DNA of 64,000 nt from NCBI GenBank assembly GCA_030748805.1, contig JASMLG010000075.1, positions 1-64,000 of the forward strand. Direction: 5' to 3'. This document shows, in pieces, positions 16,677 through 24,686 of this stretch. A program made the translations under genes and the position numbers. The DNA comes from Phycisphaerales bacterium. GTDB lineage: Bacteria > Planctomycetota > Phycisphaerae > Phycisphaerales > SM1A02. The notes under the pieces were generated by a model that was given only the letters and a program-made list of their open reading frames with translations, did not search any database and was not told the origin of the DNA. Position 1 is the first letter of the stretch; every line of letters begins with the position of its first letter.

Positions 16677-16739
16677 AAGACGATTCTGGTTGGAACTGTC
16701 ATTCGGTTTATATGAACAAAACAGTTTATTCGTGCCTGC

Positions 16740-16745
16740 TATGAT
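16740..16745 (+). promoter_or_regulatory. -10 box TATGAT, leaderless start of the Kef-type gene
   Basis: TATGAT, six bases, then the ATG at 16752. No Shine-Dalgarno is visible in the six intervening bases or before. Confidence 0.55.
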
Positions 16746-16751
16746 GTTGCA

Positions 16752-18392
16752 ATGGAGTTTTGGCACGTTGTTGGCGACATTACTATTCTGTTGAGTGTCG
16801 CAGTTCTGTTAGGAATTATTTCTGAAAAGCTTGGCTTCAGTGGCGTAGTTGGATACCTTATCGCTGGGACATTAGTTGGTCCGGGTTTACTTGATTGGGT
16901 TTCTGCTGATGAGGAATCAATTCGATCAATAGCTGAAATTGGTGTTGCTCTCCTACTTTTCACTATTGGTCTTGAGATAAACGGCCACCGCTTGAAACAA
17001 CTACTTGGAAATGAGATGTTGGTTGGGATATTGCAAATAGTCATAACTGGGATGTTAGGATTTGTAATTGCAAGGTTTTTTGGCGTCCCTTTGAAAGCAT
17101 CAATTATAGTTGGTGCAATGGGTGGTTTGAGTTCAACCGCAGTTGTTTCTAGGGTATTACAAGATAGGAGTGAACTCGATTCTTCTCATGGTCGCTTAGC
17201 ATTTGGGGTACTCCTTGTTCAGGATTTAGCAATCGTTCCCCTTATGCTTCTTGTTGCATTCCTTCATGACTCAAGCGAACAAACGGAATTAGTTTCTGAA
17301 GTTGGGGCAGCAGGAGCAAAATTTGTTGCACTAATAGTAATTGTGTTTTTGATTGGAGTTCTAGTTCTACCAAGATTTTTTGGTGCTGCATTAATTCGAC
17401 GTTCGAGTGAATTTCCAGTAATCGTTGGTATTGTTACATGTCTTTCTTCAATGTGGCTTGCTGATCAGTTGGATTTATCACCTGCACTTGGAGCATTTAT
17501 AGTAGGAGTGATTTTAGCTGGCTCTCCTTTTGCAGCGCAAGTTCGTGGAGATATGGCTCCGTTTCGCTTTATTTTTCTGACGCTTTTCTTTGCAGTAACT
17601 GGAATGTTGGCAGATTTGCCATGGCTTGTTGAGTCATATCATTGGTTATGGACGCTTGGAGTGGTAGTATCAATTGTTGTAGGTAAATCAATAATTGTGT
17701 TGTTCGTAGCATCAATTATGAAACATCCAAGGCGAGTTTCAATTTCCGCAGGACTATGCTTGGCACAGATTGGTGAGTTTAGTTTTGTGATTGGCGCAGA
17801 AGCATTGAACGCAAATCTACTTGATGATAACTTGTTCCAGCTGATGATGAGTTCATCTTTGATTACTCTGTTGATTTCACCTTATCTGATAGGTAAAGCA
17901 AGAGTAATTTCCAAACACCTAGATTCATATATTGGTTCAAACAATGAAGTTGAAGTAGATAGCGAGATAGCAACACTTGCAAATCACGTAGTAGTTATTG
18001 GATATGGTGTTGCTGGAGTAGAAGTAGTAGCAGATCTTCTGGAATCAGGTCAAGAGGTTTTAGTAATTGATATGGGGCAAGTAGGAGTATCCAAAGCAAG
18101 AAAGGATGGAGCACATTCAATTCTTGGAAATGCACAACGCAGAGAGATATTGGAACACTCGGGAATTAGAACAGCAAAATTATTGGTTTCAACTTTACCG
18201 GATCATCGGGCATCTGTACAAACCATTCAGCAAATCAGAGCGTTTGCTCCGACCATACCAATCATTGCAAGAGCTAGATATTCAATTCATGGAATGGAAT
18301 TAACTCGTGCTGGTGCAGATGTGGTTGTTGATGAGGAGAAGTGTGTTGGAAATTCAATTTCTCAAAGAACAATGCAACAAATCGGTTTATAG
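16752..18392 (+). CDS. CPA2 family cation:proton antiporter with RCK-N domain (Kef-like)
   Basis: Residues 1-390 hold about twelve membrane segments of the CPA2 exchanger fold (LLFTIGLEI, GGLSSTAVVSRVL, LLVQDLAIVPLMLL). Residues about 410-540 form a Rossmann-like RCK/TrkA-N domain beginning VVVIGYGVAGVEVV with the GxGxxG nucleotide-binding loop. Such proteins exchange K+ or Na+ for protons and are gated by nucleotides or glutathione adducts. The length of 546 residues lacks a C-terminal TrkA-C domain. The gene ends convergently with putA, overlapping it by six bases. Confidence 0.9.
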   Translation: MEFWHVVGDITILLSVAVLLGIISEKLGFSGVVGYLIAGTLVGPGLLDWVSADEESIRSIAEIGVALLLFTIGLEINGHRLKQLLGNEMLVGILQIVITGMLGFVIARFFGVPLKASIIVGAMGGLSSTAVVSRVLQDRSELDSSHGRLAFGVLLVQDLAIVPLMLLVAFLHDSSEQTELVSEVGAAGAKFVALIVIVFLIGVLVLPRFFGAALIRRSSEFPVIVGIVTCLSSMWLADQLDLSPALGAFIVGVILAGSPFAAQVRGDMAPFRFIFLTLFFAVTGMLADLPWLVESYHWLWTLGVVVSIVVGKSIIVLFVASIMKHPRRVSISAGLCLAQIGEFSFVIGAEALNANLLDDNLFQLMMSSSLITLLISPYLIGKARVISKHLDSYIGSNNEVEVDSEIATLANHVVVIGYGVAGVEVVADLLESGQEVLVIDMGQVGVSKARKDGAHSILGNAQRREILEHSGIRTAKLLVSTLPDHRASVQTIQQIRAFAPTIPIIARARYSIHGMELTRAGADVVVDEEKCVGNSISQRTMQQIGL

Positions 18393-21383
18393 TCCAGGAG
18401 CAAATCCGCGTCTCATAGTATTTTCACAAATTGCTCTTGGTTCAACGAATTGCAAGAGATAATCACAACCTCCAGCTTTAGATCCGACACCAGACATACC
18501 AAACCCACCAAATGGCTGTCGTCCAACCAGAGCACCAGTGCTACCACGGTTTAGATATAAGTTGCCTACTCGAAATTCTCTTCGAGCTTTTTCAAGATTC
18601 GATGGTTTCCTACTATAGACAGCGCCAGTTAATTTGTATTCAGTTGAGTTTGCTACTTCAAGTGCTTCGTTAAAATCTTTAACTCTCATTACAGCAAGGA
18701 CTGGTCCAAATATTTCTTCTTTGGCTATAACATGGTCTTTGGTGATTCCAGAGAAAATATGTGGTGCGATGTAATCGCGACCGGTTTTTTCTTCAAGACC
18801 TTCAGGTACTGGTTGTATTAACTCCAATTTGCCTTCTGTTTTTCCTATTTCTATGTACCTTTTAATTTCATCTGCTGCTTTTTTATCGATGACAGGTCCA
18901 ACATCTGTACTAGGATCCATAACATCGCCAATGACAAGAGTTCGGGTTGATTCTATTAACCTTTCAAGGAACAAATCGTGAGCAGAGTCAACTACGATTA
19001 CTCGGCTACAAGCGGAACATTTTTGTCCTTGGTATCCGAAAGCGCTTTGTCTTACACCAAGAACTGCTTCGTCAAGATCAGCAGAAGCGTCGACAATTAT
19101 TGCATTTTTACCTCCCATTTCACACACAACCTTTTTGACGAATGGTTGCCCAGATGGGACATGGCCTGCTGCTTCAAGAATGTCAAGCCCAACTCCCTTT
19201 GATCCGGTGAATGCAATGATTGCAACTCGTGGATCGCGTACCATTGCAGATCCGATGATGTATCCGGGACCAGCTACGAATTGCAGTACATCTTTAGGAG
19301 CTCCTGCTTCCCATAATATTTCGCAAATAAGTTTTGCAATTCCAGTCGTTTGACCTGCTGGTTTAACTAGGACAGAGTTACCTGTTACTAGAGCGGCAAC
19401 AGTCATACCACAGCATATAGCACAAGGAAAATTCCAAGGGCTGATTACTGCGCATACACCTCTTGGCTGATAAAACTGTTGGTCGAGTTCTCCTATGAAT
19501 TCGCCAAGCCGTTCGTAAGTGTAAAGTTGAGGAGCCATTCTTGCGTAATACTCACAAAAATCAATTGCTTCGCAAACCTCACCATCTGCCTCACGCCATG
19601 TTTTCCCTGCTTCAATCATAACTACACCGCAGAGTTCATCACGACGTTTTCTCATCAAGTATGCAGCCCTTACCAAGACATTCGAACGAACTATCGGATC
19701 TTCATTCCTCCATGATGGAAATGCGTCATGAGCTCTTGCAATGACAGAGTCGGCATCTTCCTTCGAGGCAAGTAAAGTTACTTTTGGAACTGTAGAAGCA
19801 TTGATTGCAGTAGAAAAGTTCTCTCGTTCATTTGCATTTGAGAAATCCCTGTATGACTCTGAGAAGAATGGGCGACCATCGCCAACCCCCTCAACAGCTG
19901 GTGATAGGTGATGTCGTTCAGCAGCATTTCTTATGCGTTGAATACCTGGATCTTTGTCTGTGTGTTTAATGTGTGGGGAAGCAAGAAGAATTGAAGATTC
20001 TGCATCATCCATGAAACTGCTTCTAAGCCATGATTCATTTGATGTGTTTTCAAGTAGGCGACGAACTAGATAAGCCATGCCAGGAATCATCTCACCAACG
20101 GGCACATATTCTCTGAGACGTAATCCGTCAGCGAGAACTCCGGCTTTTAGTTGATCCGCCATTCCCCTGAGCATTTGAAGTTCAAGTACTTGGATTGGTA
20201 AATTATTTTTTTCAAGTAGCGCCATTGCTGTAGCGATAGATCGAATGTTATGTGATCCCAATGCTAGTTTTATCCCGCCTTCATCATTAGATTTTGGTGT
20301 TGATTTGATAAACAGATCCGCCATTCGTTCAAAACAAGCATCTGTGTCTACCTTTCTGCTCCAAACTGGAACAGTCCATCCCATTTCTTCTGCGTGGATT
20401 GTTTCGTAATCCCAATATGCACCTTTGACAAGGCGAACAGTTACAATTCTACCGGTTCGCTTTGACCACTCAATAATTTTCTTTGCATCTTCATCACCGC
20501 TGCGTAAATATGCTTGCATCGCTAGACCTGCTGGGAAGTTGATTTCATTGCAACATTTCATGAATAAATCTAGAGTGAGGTCTTTGTACTCAAACTGTTC
20601 CATATCAAAGTTGATGAAGGTCCCATTACGTTCAGCTTCTTCTAGAATCGGTTTCAGAGAATTAAACAAGCCATCAATCGATAAATCATGTGCAATTGGA
20701 TCTGTGTTTGCAAAAAGGGAACTGATTTTAATAGAAACGTTCGTTCTTGGTATTGATCCTAGGTGATCGCTTTCTAAAACATCATTTGATTTCCATGATG
20801 AGACGGTTTTTGGAAGATTTAAAATAAGATCTAAATATCTCTTCCTATATTCTTCTGCCTCTGAGTTACTAACACATGCTTCCCCGAGTAAATCTACTGA
20901 GAAAGCGACTCCTTCCTTCCAGATATTTTCTAGTTCTGGTAATGCAGATACTGCGTCCGTTCCGGCAATAAACCGTTTCGCCATTTTTGTTATTTGGCTT
21001 GTGACGGTCTTTGTCATCGTGCCTTGTGCAATACCACCTGCTTTCAATCCGATGCCGAGTCCAGGAGGCAGCTTAACTCCAGGTTGACTTAGATAATCTA
21101 CAAGATGATCATGGACATGTTCTGGTGTAACTAAAGTTGGGAAAGTGTCGACGAAACGGAAGAGTTGAACTTTGAAATCTTCATCTTCCATAGCCCAATC
21201 CATGAGCTTGTCTGACCAAAATGCAGTAGAGAGCCAGGACTGTTTCTTTGATCTTGCGTAATCAAGTAGTTTTTCGCCAATTTCTAGGATGCGTTGTTCT
21301 GTCACATCATCAAACACACTATGAGTATTTGTTTCAACTGGAGGGGATAGAGTTGAGGTTGTTTTTCGTTTGAATAATGCCAT
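18387..21383 (-). CDS. putA: bifunctional proline dehydrogenase / glutamate-semialdehyde dehydrogenase
   Basis: PutA oxidises proline to glutamate in two steps with FAD and NAD+. The N-terminal half (about 100-470) is the proline dehydrogenase barrel (NFDMEQFEYKDLTLDLF, VRLVKGAYWDYE, LEYVPVGEMIPGMAYLVRRLLENT region). The C-terminal half (about 540-990) is an aldehyde dehydrogenase with SPWNFPCAI, FTGSKGVG, VCEMGGKNAIIVD and the catalytic cysteine in GYQGQKCSACSR (near residue 788). At 998 residues it is a short PutA without the ribbon-helix-helix repressor domain of enteric PutA. TAGAAT ends nine bases before the ATG. Confidence 0.95.
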   Translation of the reverse strand: MALFKRKTTSTLSPPVETNTHSVFDDVTEQRILEIGEKLLDYARSKKQSWLSTAFWSDKLMDWAMEDEDFKVQLFRFVDTFPTLVTPEHVHDHLVDYLSQPGVKLPPGLGIGLKAGGIAQGTMTKTVTSQITKMAKRFIAGTDAVSALPELENIWKEGVAFSVDLLGEACVSNSEAEEYRKRYLDLILNLPKTVSSWKSNDVLESDHLGSIPRTNVSIKISSLFANTDPIAHDLSIDGLFNSLKPILEEAERNGTFINFDMEQFEYKDLTLDLFMKCCNEINFPAGLAMQAYLRSGDEDAKKIIEWSKRTGRIVTVRLVKGAYWDYETIHAEEMGWTVPVWSRKVDTDACFERMADLFIKSTPKSNDEGGIKLALGSHNIRSIATAMALLEKNNLPIQVLELQMLRGMADQLKAGVLADGLRLREYVPVGEMIPGMAYLVRRLLENTSNESWLRSSFMDDAESSILLASPHIKHTDKDPGIQRIRNAAERHHLSPAVEGVGDGRPFFSESYRDFSNANERENFSTAINASTVPKVTLLASKEDADSVIARAHDAFPSWRNEDPIVRSNVLVRAAYLMRKRRDELCGVVMIEAGKTWREADGEVCEAIDFCEYYARMAPQLYTYERLGEFIGELDQQFYQPRGVCAVISPWNFPCAICCGMTVAALVTGNSVLVKPAGQTTGIAKLICEILWEAGAPKDVLQFVAGPGYIIGSAMVRDPRVAIIAFTGSKGVGLDILEAAGHVPSGQPFVKKVVCEMGGKNAIIVDASADLDEAVLGVRQSAFGYQGQKCSACSRVIVVDSAHDLFLERLIESTRTLVIGDVMDPSTDVGPVIDKKAADEIKRYIEIGKTEGKLELIQPVPEGLEEKTGRDYIAPHIFSGITKDHVIAKEEIFGPVLAVMRVKDFNEALEVANSTEYKLTGAVYSRKPSNLEKARREFRVGNLYLNRGSTGALVGRQPFGGFGMSGVGSKAGGCDYLLQFVEPRAICENTMRRGFAPGL

Positions 21384-21392
21384 AGGTCGTGC

Positions 21393-21398
21393 ATTCTA
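21393..21398 (-). promoter_or_regulatory. -10 box TAGAAT before putA
   Basis: TAGAAT, nine bases, ATG. There is no Shine-Dalgarno, so the leader would be about three bases at most. Confidence 0.4.
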
Positions 21399-21418
21399 GC
21401 CAACGAAGCGGCTTTTCG

Positions 21419-22300
21419 TTAGCATTTTATTGCACTTAGGAATCTATCATCCCCAAACTGATCCCTCAGGATTTTTACATTTTTTAGATCTTGTTGTGAT
21501 TGTGCTATTTCTAGCACTTTGCAACTATGAGATGTATCAATTTCTATCAATAAAAGGCCTCCTTGAACTAGTATTTGTGGAGCCGTCTCAATTAAAGGAG
21601 TAATCACTTTTAACCCATCAACACCCCCAGATAACGCTAATTCTGGTTCCCATTTGCGAACATTTGGATCAAGGGTTTTCATCTCTGAGTCCGGAATATA
21701 TGGCGGATTTGAGCAGATGACATCGAAAGGTTTTAGAGATGAGATTGGGCTAGTTCCGTCACCAAGGATAAAAGAAATGCTCTCCAAAACACCGATTTTT
21801 TCTGCATTCTTAGTGGCTAAATCTAGTGCATCTTTTGATATATCACTGGCAGTGATATTGCAGATAGGAAGATTAGAAGCAATTGTTATTGCGATACATC
21901 CAGTTCCGGTGCCAATATCTGCGATTTGAGGAGCAGTTAATTCCTTTTCCCGACAAAATTGAATTACTTGTTCTACTATCCTTTCAGTACAAGACCTAGG
22001 AATAAGCGTGGATGAGTTGACATCAAATTGACTACCATTGAACCACGTCTTACCAACTATGTATTGAACTGGTTCGTGTTCTAGTGTTCGTTTTACAAAT
22101 CCTCTGAGTTTTTCTAATTCAGTTTCTGATGCAATGCGATTTATATTTGCATACAAATCAATACGTTGCCCACCCAATAAGTTAGTTAGTAACATTTCTG
22201 AAATCAATCGAGGTGATTCAATATTATTTCCTTCGAATTTACTCGACATCCAGTCCAGAAGTTTTCCGGTTGTCCACTGCTCTGTATTTGTTTGAGTCAC
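21419..22300 (-). CDS. prmC: release factor glutamine methyltransferase
   Basis: PrmC methylates the GGQ glutamine of peptide-chain release factors. The 293-residue protein has an N-terminal helical domain, the SAM-binding motif IADIGTGTGCIAI, and the diagnostic CSNPPYIPD motif near residue 198. The start is GTG, with TACAAT exactly six bases upstream. The release factor gene prfA, often adjacent, is not in this window. It lies 35 bp upstream of putA in the same direction, each with its own probable promoter. Confidence 0.93.
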   Translation of the reverse strand: MTQTNTEQWTTGKLLDWMSSKFEGNNIESPRLISEMLLTNLLGGQRIDLYANINRIASETELEKLRGFVKRTLEHEPVQYIVGKTWFNGSQFDVNSSTLIPRSCTERIVEQVIQFCREKELTAPQIADIGTGTGCIAITIASNLPICNITASDISKDALDLATKNAEKIGVLESISFILGDGTSPISSLKPFDVICSNPPYIPDSEMKTLDPNVRKWEPELALSGGVDGLKVITPLIETAPQILVQGGLLLIEIDTSHSCKVLEIAQSQQDLKNVKILRDQFGDDRFLSAIKC

Positions 22301-22306
22301 GAGTGA

Positions 22307-22312
22307 ATTGTA
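22307..22312 (-). promoter_or_regulatory. -10 box TACAAT, leaderless prmC start at GTG
   Basis: TACAAT followed by TCACTC and GTG; the spacing of six puts the expected first transcribed base on the start codon. Confidence 0.55.
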
Positions 22313-22333
22313 GATTGGATTTGATTAAAACTA

Positions 22334-23623
22334 CTAACAACCTGCGGTTTTTCGGCATGCTTTTTTAACAATTTCAATTAATTGTTCAGTTCTAAATGGT
22401 TTGAAAAGAACGGTGTGCATTCCTTCTTGGCTTGCTCGCATAATAGAGTGGTGAGGGTCATATCCAAATCCGGTCATTAATACAACGGTCTGATTTACCC
22501 ACATTTCAGTTGCAGCAGTGAATATTTCATATCCATTGCATCCAGGCATTCGAATATCAGAAATAATCAAATCAAAATGTTGGTTTTTTTGGTGATACTC
22601 TCTTAATACTTCAAGGGTTTTTGTGCCGTCTTTGCAGACAGTAACGTTGCACCCGAGTTTTTGGAGAACTGCTTCAACTCCTTCACGTACTGTCTCTTCG
22701 TCATCTGCAACAAGAATGCTCTTACCCCTCATGGTGGGATCTGCTTTAACAAAATTTGCTCTATCGGCATCAATTATTGTTTGTGGACCCGCAGTACACG
22801 CGTCTAATCGTTGTTGAATTTCTTCCAAGGAATCTAGAAATTCTTGACCAAGTTCTTTATCTTGTTTAACAACCTTTAGTGCAAGAGAGTGAATTTCTTT
22901 AAGCGGGTTTGAAAGTTCGTCTACGATTGTTTTAGAGACCTGTTCATTTGTGGTATATCGTTCTATTACAAGCAAATCCAATGTATGCATTGCGCTAGCA
23001 ATATATCTGCCAAAAATTTCTGCCATTCGTCTATCGTTTTCATCGAAGGCGTCAAGATTATTTGACTCTGCGTTGAAAACTCCGATTATCCTATCGTTAA
23101 GCCAGAGCGGAACAGTAAGGGAAGATGCAGCAGAATCTAGACCCTGCCTGTAGAGTGGCTCTTTTGAAACATCTGGACAGATATAACTTTTTCCCGTAGC
23201 CGCAACGTTTCCGCAGATTCCATTTTCAAACTCTTTGGCCTGAATAACTTCACCTATTTTTAGAGGAGTAAGATTTTCAGCAATGACAAGTTCTAGGTTT
23301 CCTGTCTTCTGTTCAAGAAGTCGTATTTCAAAATTATCCATATCTAATAGTTCATGGACATATCGAACAACTTTCTCTTCCATTAAGCGTAATCTCTGGG
23401 CAACATTTAAAGATTTAACGGTGGACTCATCTATTTGGGTTAGTTCAATGCCAGCATCGCAAATCGCATTTATTTTCAGTTGGATTTCCCCCCCCCCAGA
23501 TATTACTAAATCGCTTTCCTCATTGGAGGTGACGATGTCGAAGTGTTTTGACAGTATTGCTTCAGTTTCTGTGGAAATGGAAGCGTCGAATGAGATGTAT
23601 AAACGTGGGCGATTTTCTGCCAT
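22334..23623 (-). CDS. GAF and response-regulator receiver protein
   Basis: The start is placed at an ATG preceded by AGGA; longer readings would overlap the divergent ABC gene. The 429-residue product has an N-terminal region of about 80 residues of unknown fold, a GAF domain (about 95-245, with LTVPLWLNDRIIGVFNAES), a helical region resembling the dimerisation segment of a histidine kinase but without a phospho-acceptor motif or ATPase domain, and a C-terminal receiver (about 300-425) with DDEE, the phosphorylation Asp in ISDIRMPG (near 355) and the switch Lys in LFKPF. It could collect a redox or nucleotide signal and a phosphoryl signal in one protein. Codons 43-46 contain a G10 run. Confidence 0.8.
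   Translation of the reverse strand: MAENRPRLYISFDASISTETEAILSKHFDIVTSNEESDLVISGGGEIQLKINAICDAGIELTQIDESTVKSLNVAQRLRLMEEKVVRYVHELLDMDNFEIRLLEQKTGNLELVIAENLTPLKIGEVIQAKEFENGICGNVAATGKSYICPDVSKEPLYRQGLDSAASSLTVPLWLNDRIIGVFNAESNNLDAFDENDRRMAEIFGRYIASAMHTLDLLVIERYTTNEQVSKTIVDELSNPLKEIHSLALKVVKQDKELGQEFLDSLEEIQQRLDACTAGPQTIIDADRANFVKADPTMRGKSILVADDEETVREGVEAVLQKLGCNVTVCKDGTKTLEVLREYHQKNQHFDLIISDIRMPGCNGYEIFTAATEMWVNQTVVLMTGFGYDPHHSIMRASQEGMHTVLFKPFRTEQLIEIVKKACRKTAGC
23488..23497 (-). repeat. G10 homopolymer in the GAF-receiver gene
   Basis: Ten consecutive C on the + strand are read on the minus strand as codons for SGGGE near residue 44. The gene is intact with ten bases. Gain or loss of one base would truncate the protein early. 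Confidence 0.85.
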
Positions 23624-23774
23624 TGTTAATCCTGTTACTCCTAGCGTACCCCCATTTTTTAGGGATGCAATCACGATTGCATCGGAGAATTGATCTTTTT
23701 GGCTTGACAAAGGGGAGAGTTTGGCAAAAATCCGCCCCCCTAAGCGATTTCTTTTGCGATAATCAACTATTTCT

Positions 23775-24686
23775 ATGCTTGTTACAGAACAACTTTCAAA
23801 ACAATTTGGCCAAATAGGTGCTGTTAATCGACTCAATTTGAAAGTCGAAATAGGTCAAATTCGTGGAATTCTTGGTCCAAACGGTGCAGGAAAAACAACA
23901 ACGATAAAAATGATTTGTGGTGTACTTGCCCCAAGTTCTGGATCAGTGAAGATTGATGGTATAGATTTATCTAGAAGACCCAGTGCTGCAAAGCAGGTTC
24001 TAGGTTATGTTCCAGAGGGTGCACCGTTGCCACCTGAACTCCTTCCTATTGAATATTTAAATTATGTTGCTTCAATGTATGGTCTTATGGGTGATACCAG
24101 AAAAAGCGAAATTAATTATTGGGTGGAGAGGTGCGATATTGAAAGTGTTATGCAGCAATCCATCTCAACGTTATCTCGTGGATACAAGCAACGAATCTCA
24201 CTTGCTGCTTCATTGCTTCACAAGCCAAAGTTGCTTGTTTTAGATGAGCCATCGACAGGTCTTGATCCTGAACAGAGTTCATCATTTAGAAACCTATTGA
24301 AAGAGGTGTCGAAAACGACTGCAATCATTTACTCTTCTCATCATCTTGCCGAGGTAGAGGTGACTTGTGATGTGGTTTCAATAATAAACGAAGGCAAGTT
24401 ACTTTTTGACGATGAATTAACTAACATTTCGAAATCTGATACAAAATATGTTGTTGAGGTCTCTCCACATTCAATTGTGAAAACAATCGAGGGGAAGGAA
24501 ACGCAGAGAATAGATGATGATTGGATTCGATGTAAAGTGCCTTCTGCAAATGTTGAAAACTTATCTAAAGAAATCAATCGCTTGGATGGTAGTTTGCGTT
24601 TGTTACAACCTGAATCACAGTCACTTGAATTAGCTTATTTAAACATTATCCAAAACCAAACTCAGATAATTAACAATCAATCATGA
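23775..24686 (+). CDS. ABC transporter ATP-binding protein (GldA-like)
   Basis: The 303-residue ATPase has Walker A GPNGAGKTT (34-42), a signature loop LSRGYKQRISLAASLL, Walker B LLVLDEPSTGLDP and the H-loop in IIYSSHHLAEVE. It resembles the ATPases of the ABC-2/CcmA/GldA group that work with a multi-domain permease. The stop overlaps the start of the permease gene (ATGA), and the DUF4340 gene follows, so three genes form one transporter operon. Transported substrate is unknown. The start lies 151 bp from the divergent GAF-receiver gene. Confidence 0.92.
   Translation: MLVTEQLSKQFGQIGAVNRLNLKVEIGQIRGILGPNGAGKTTTIKMICGVLAPSSGSVKIDGIDLSRRPSAAKQVLGYVPEGAPLPPELLPIEYLNYVASMYGLMGDTRKSEINYWVERCDIESVMQQSISTLSRGYKQRISLAASLLHKPKLLVLDEPSTGLDPEQSSSFRNLLKEVSKTTAIIYSSHHLAEVEVTCDVVSIINEGKLLFDDELTNISKSDTKYVVEVSPHSIVKTIEGKETQRIDDDWIRCKVPSANVENLSKEINRLDGSLRLLQPESQSLELAYLNIIQNQTQIINNQS

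Noticed and set aside
22850..23000. Histidine kinase domain in the GAF-receiver protein
   Set aside because: The helical segment before the receiver (residues about 240-300) has no H-box or ATP-binding N-box, so it is not called a kinase.
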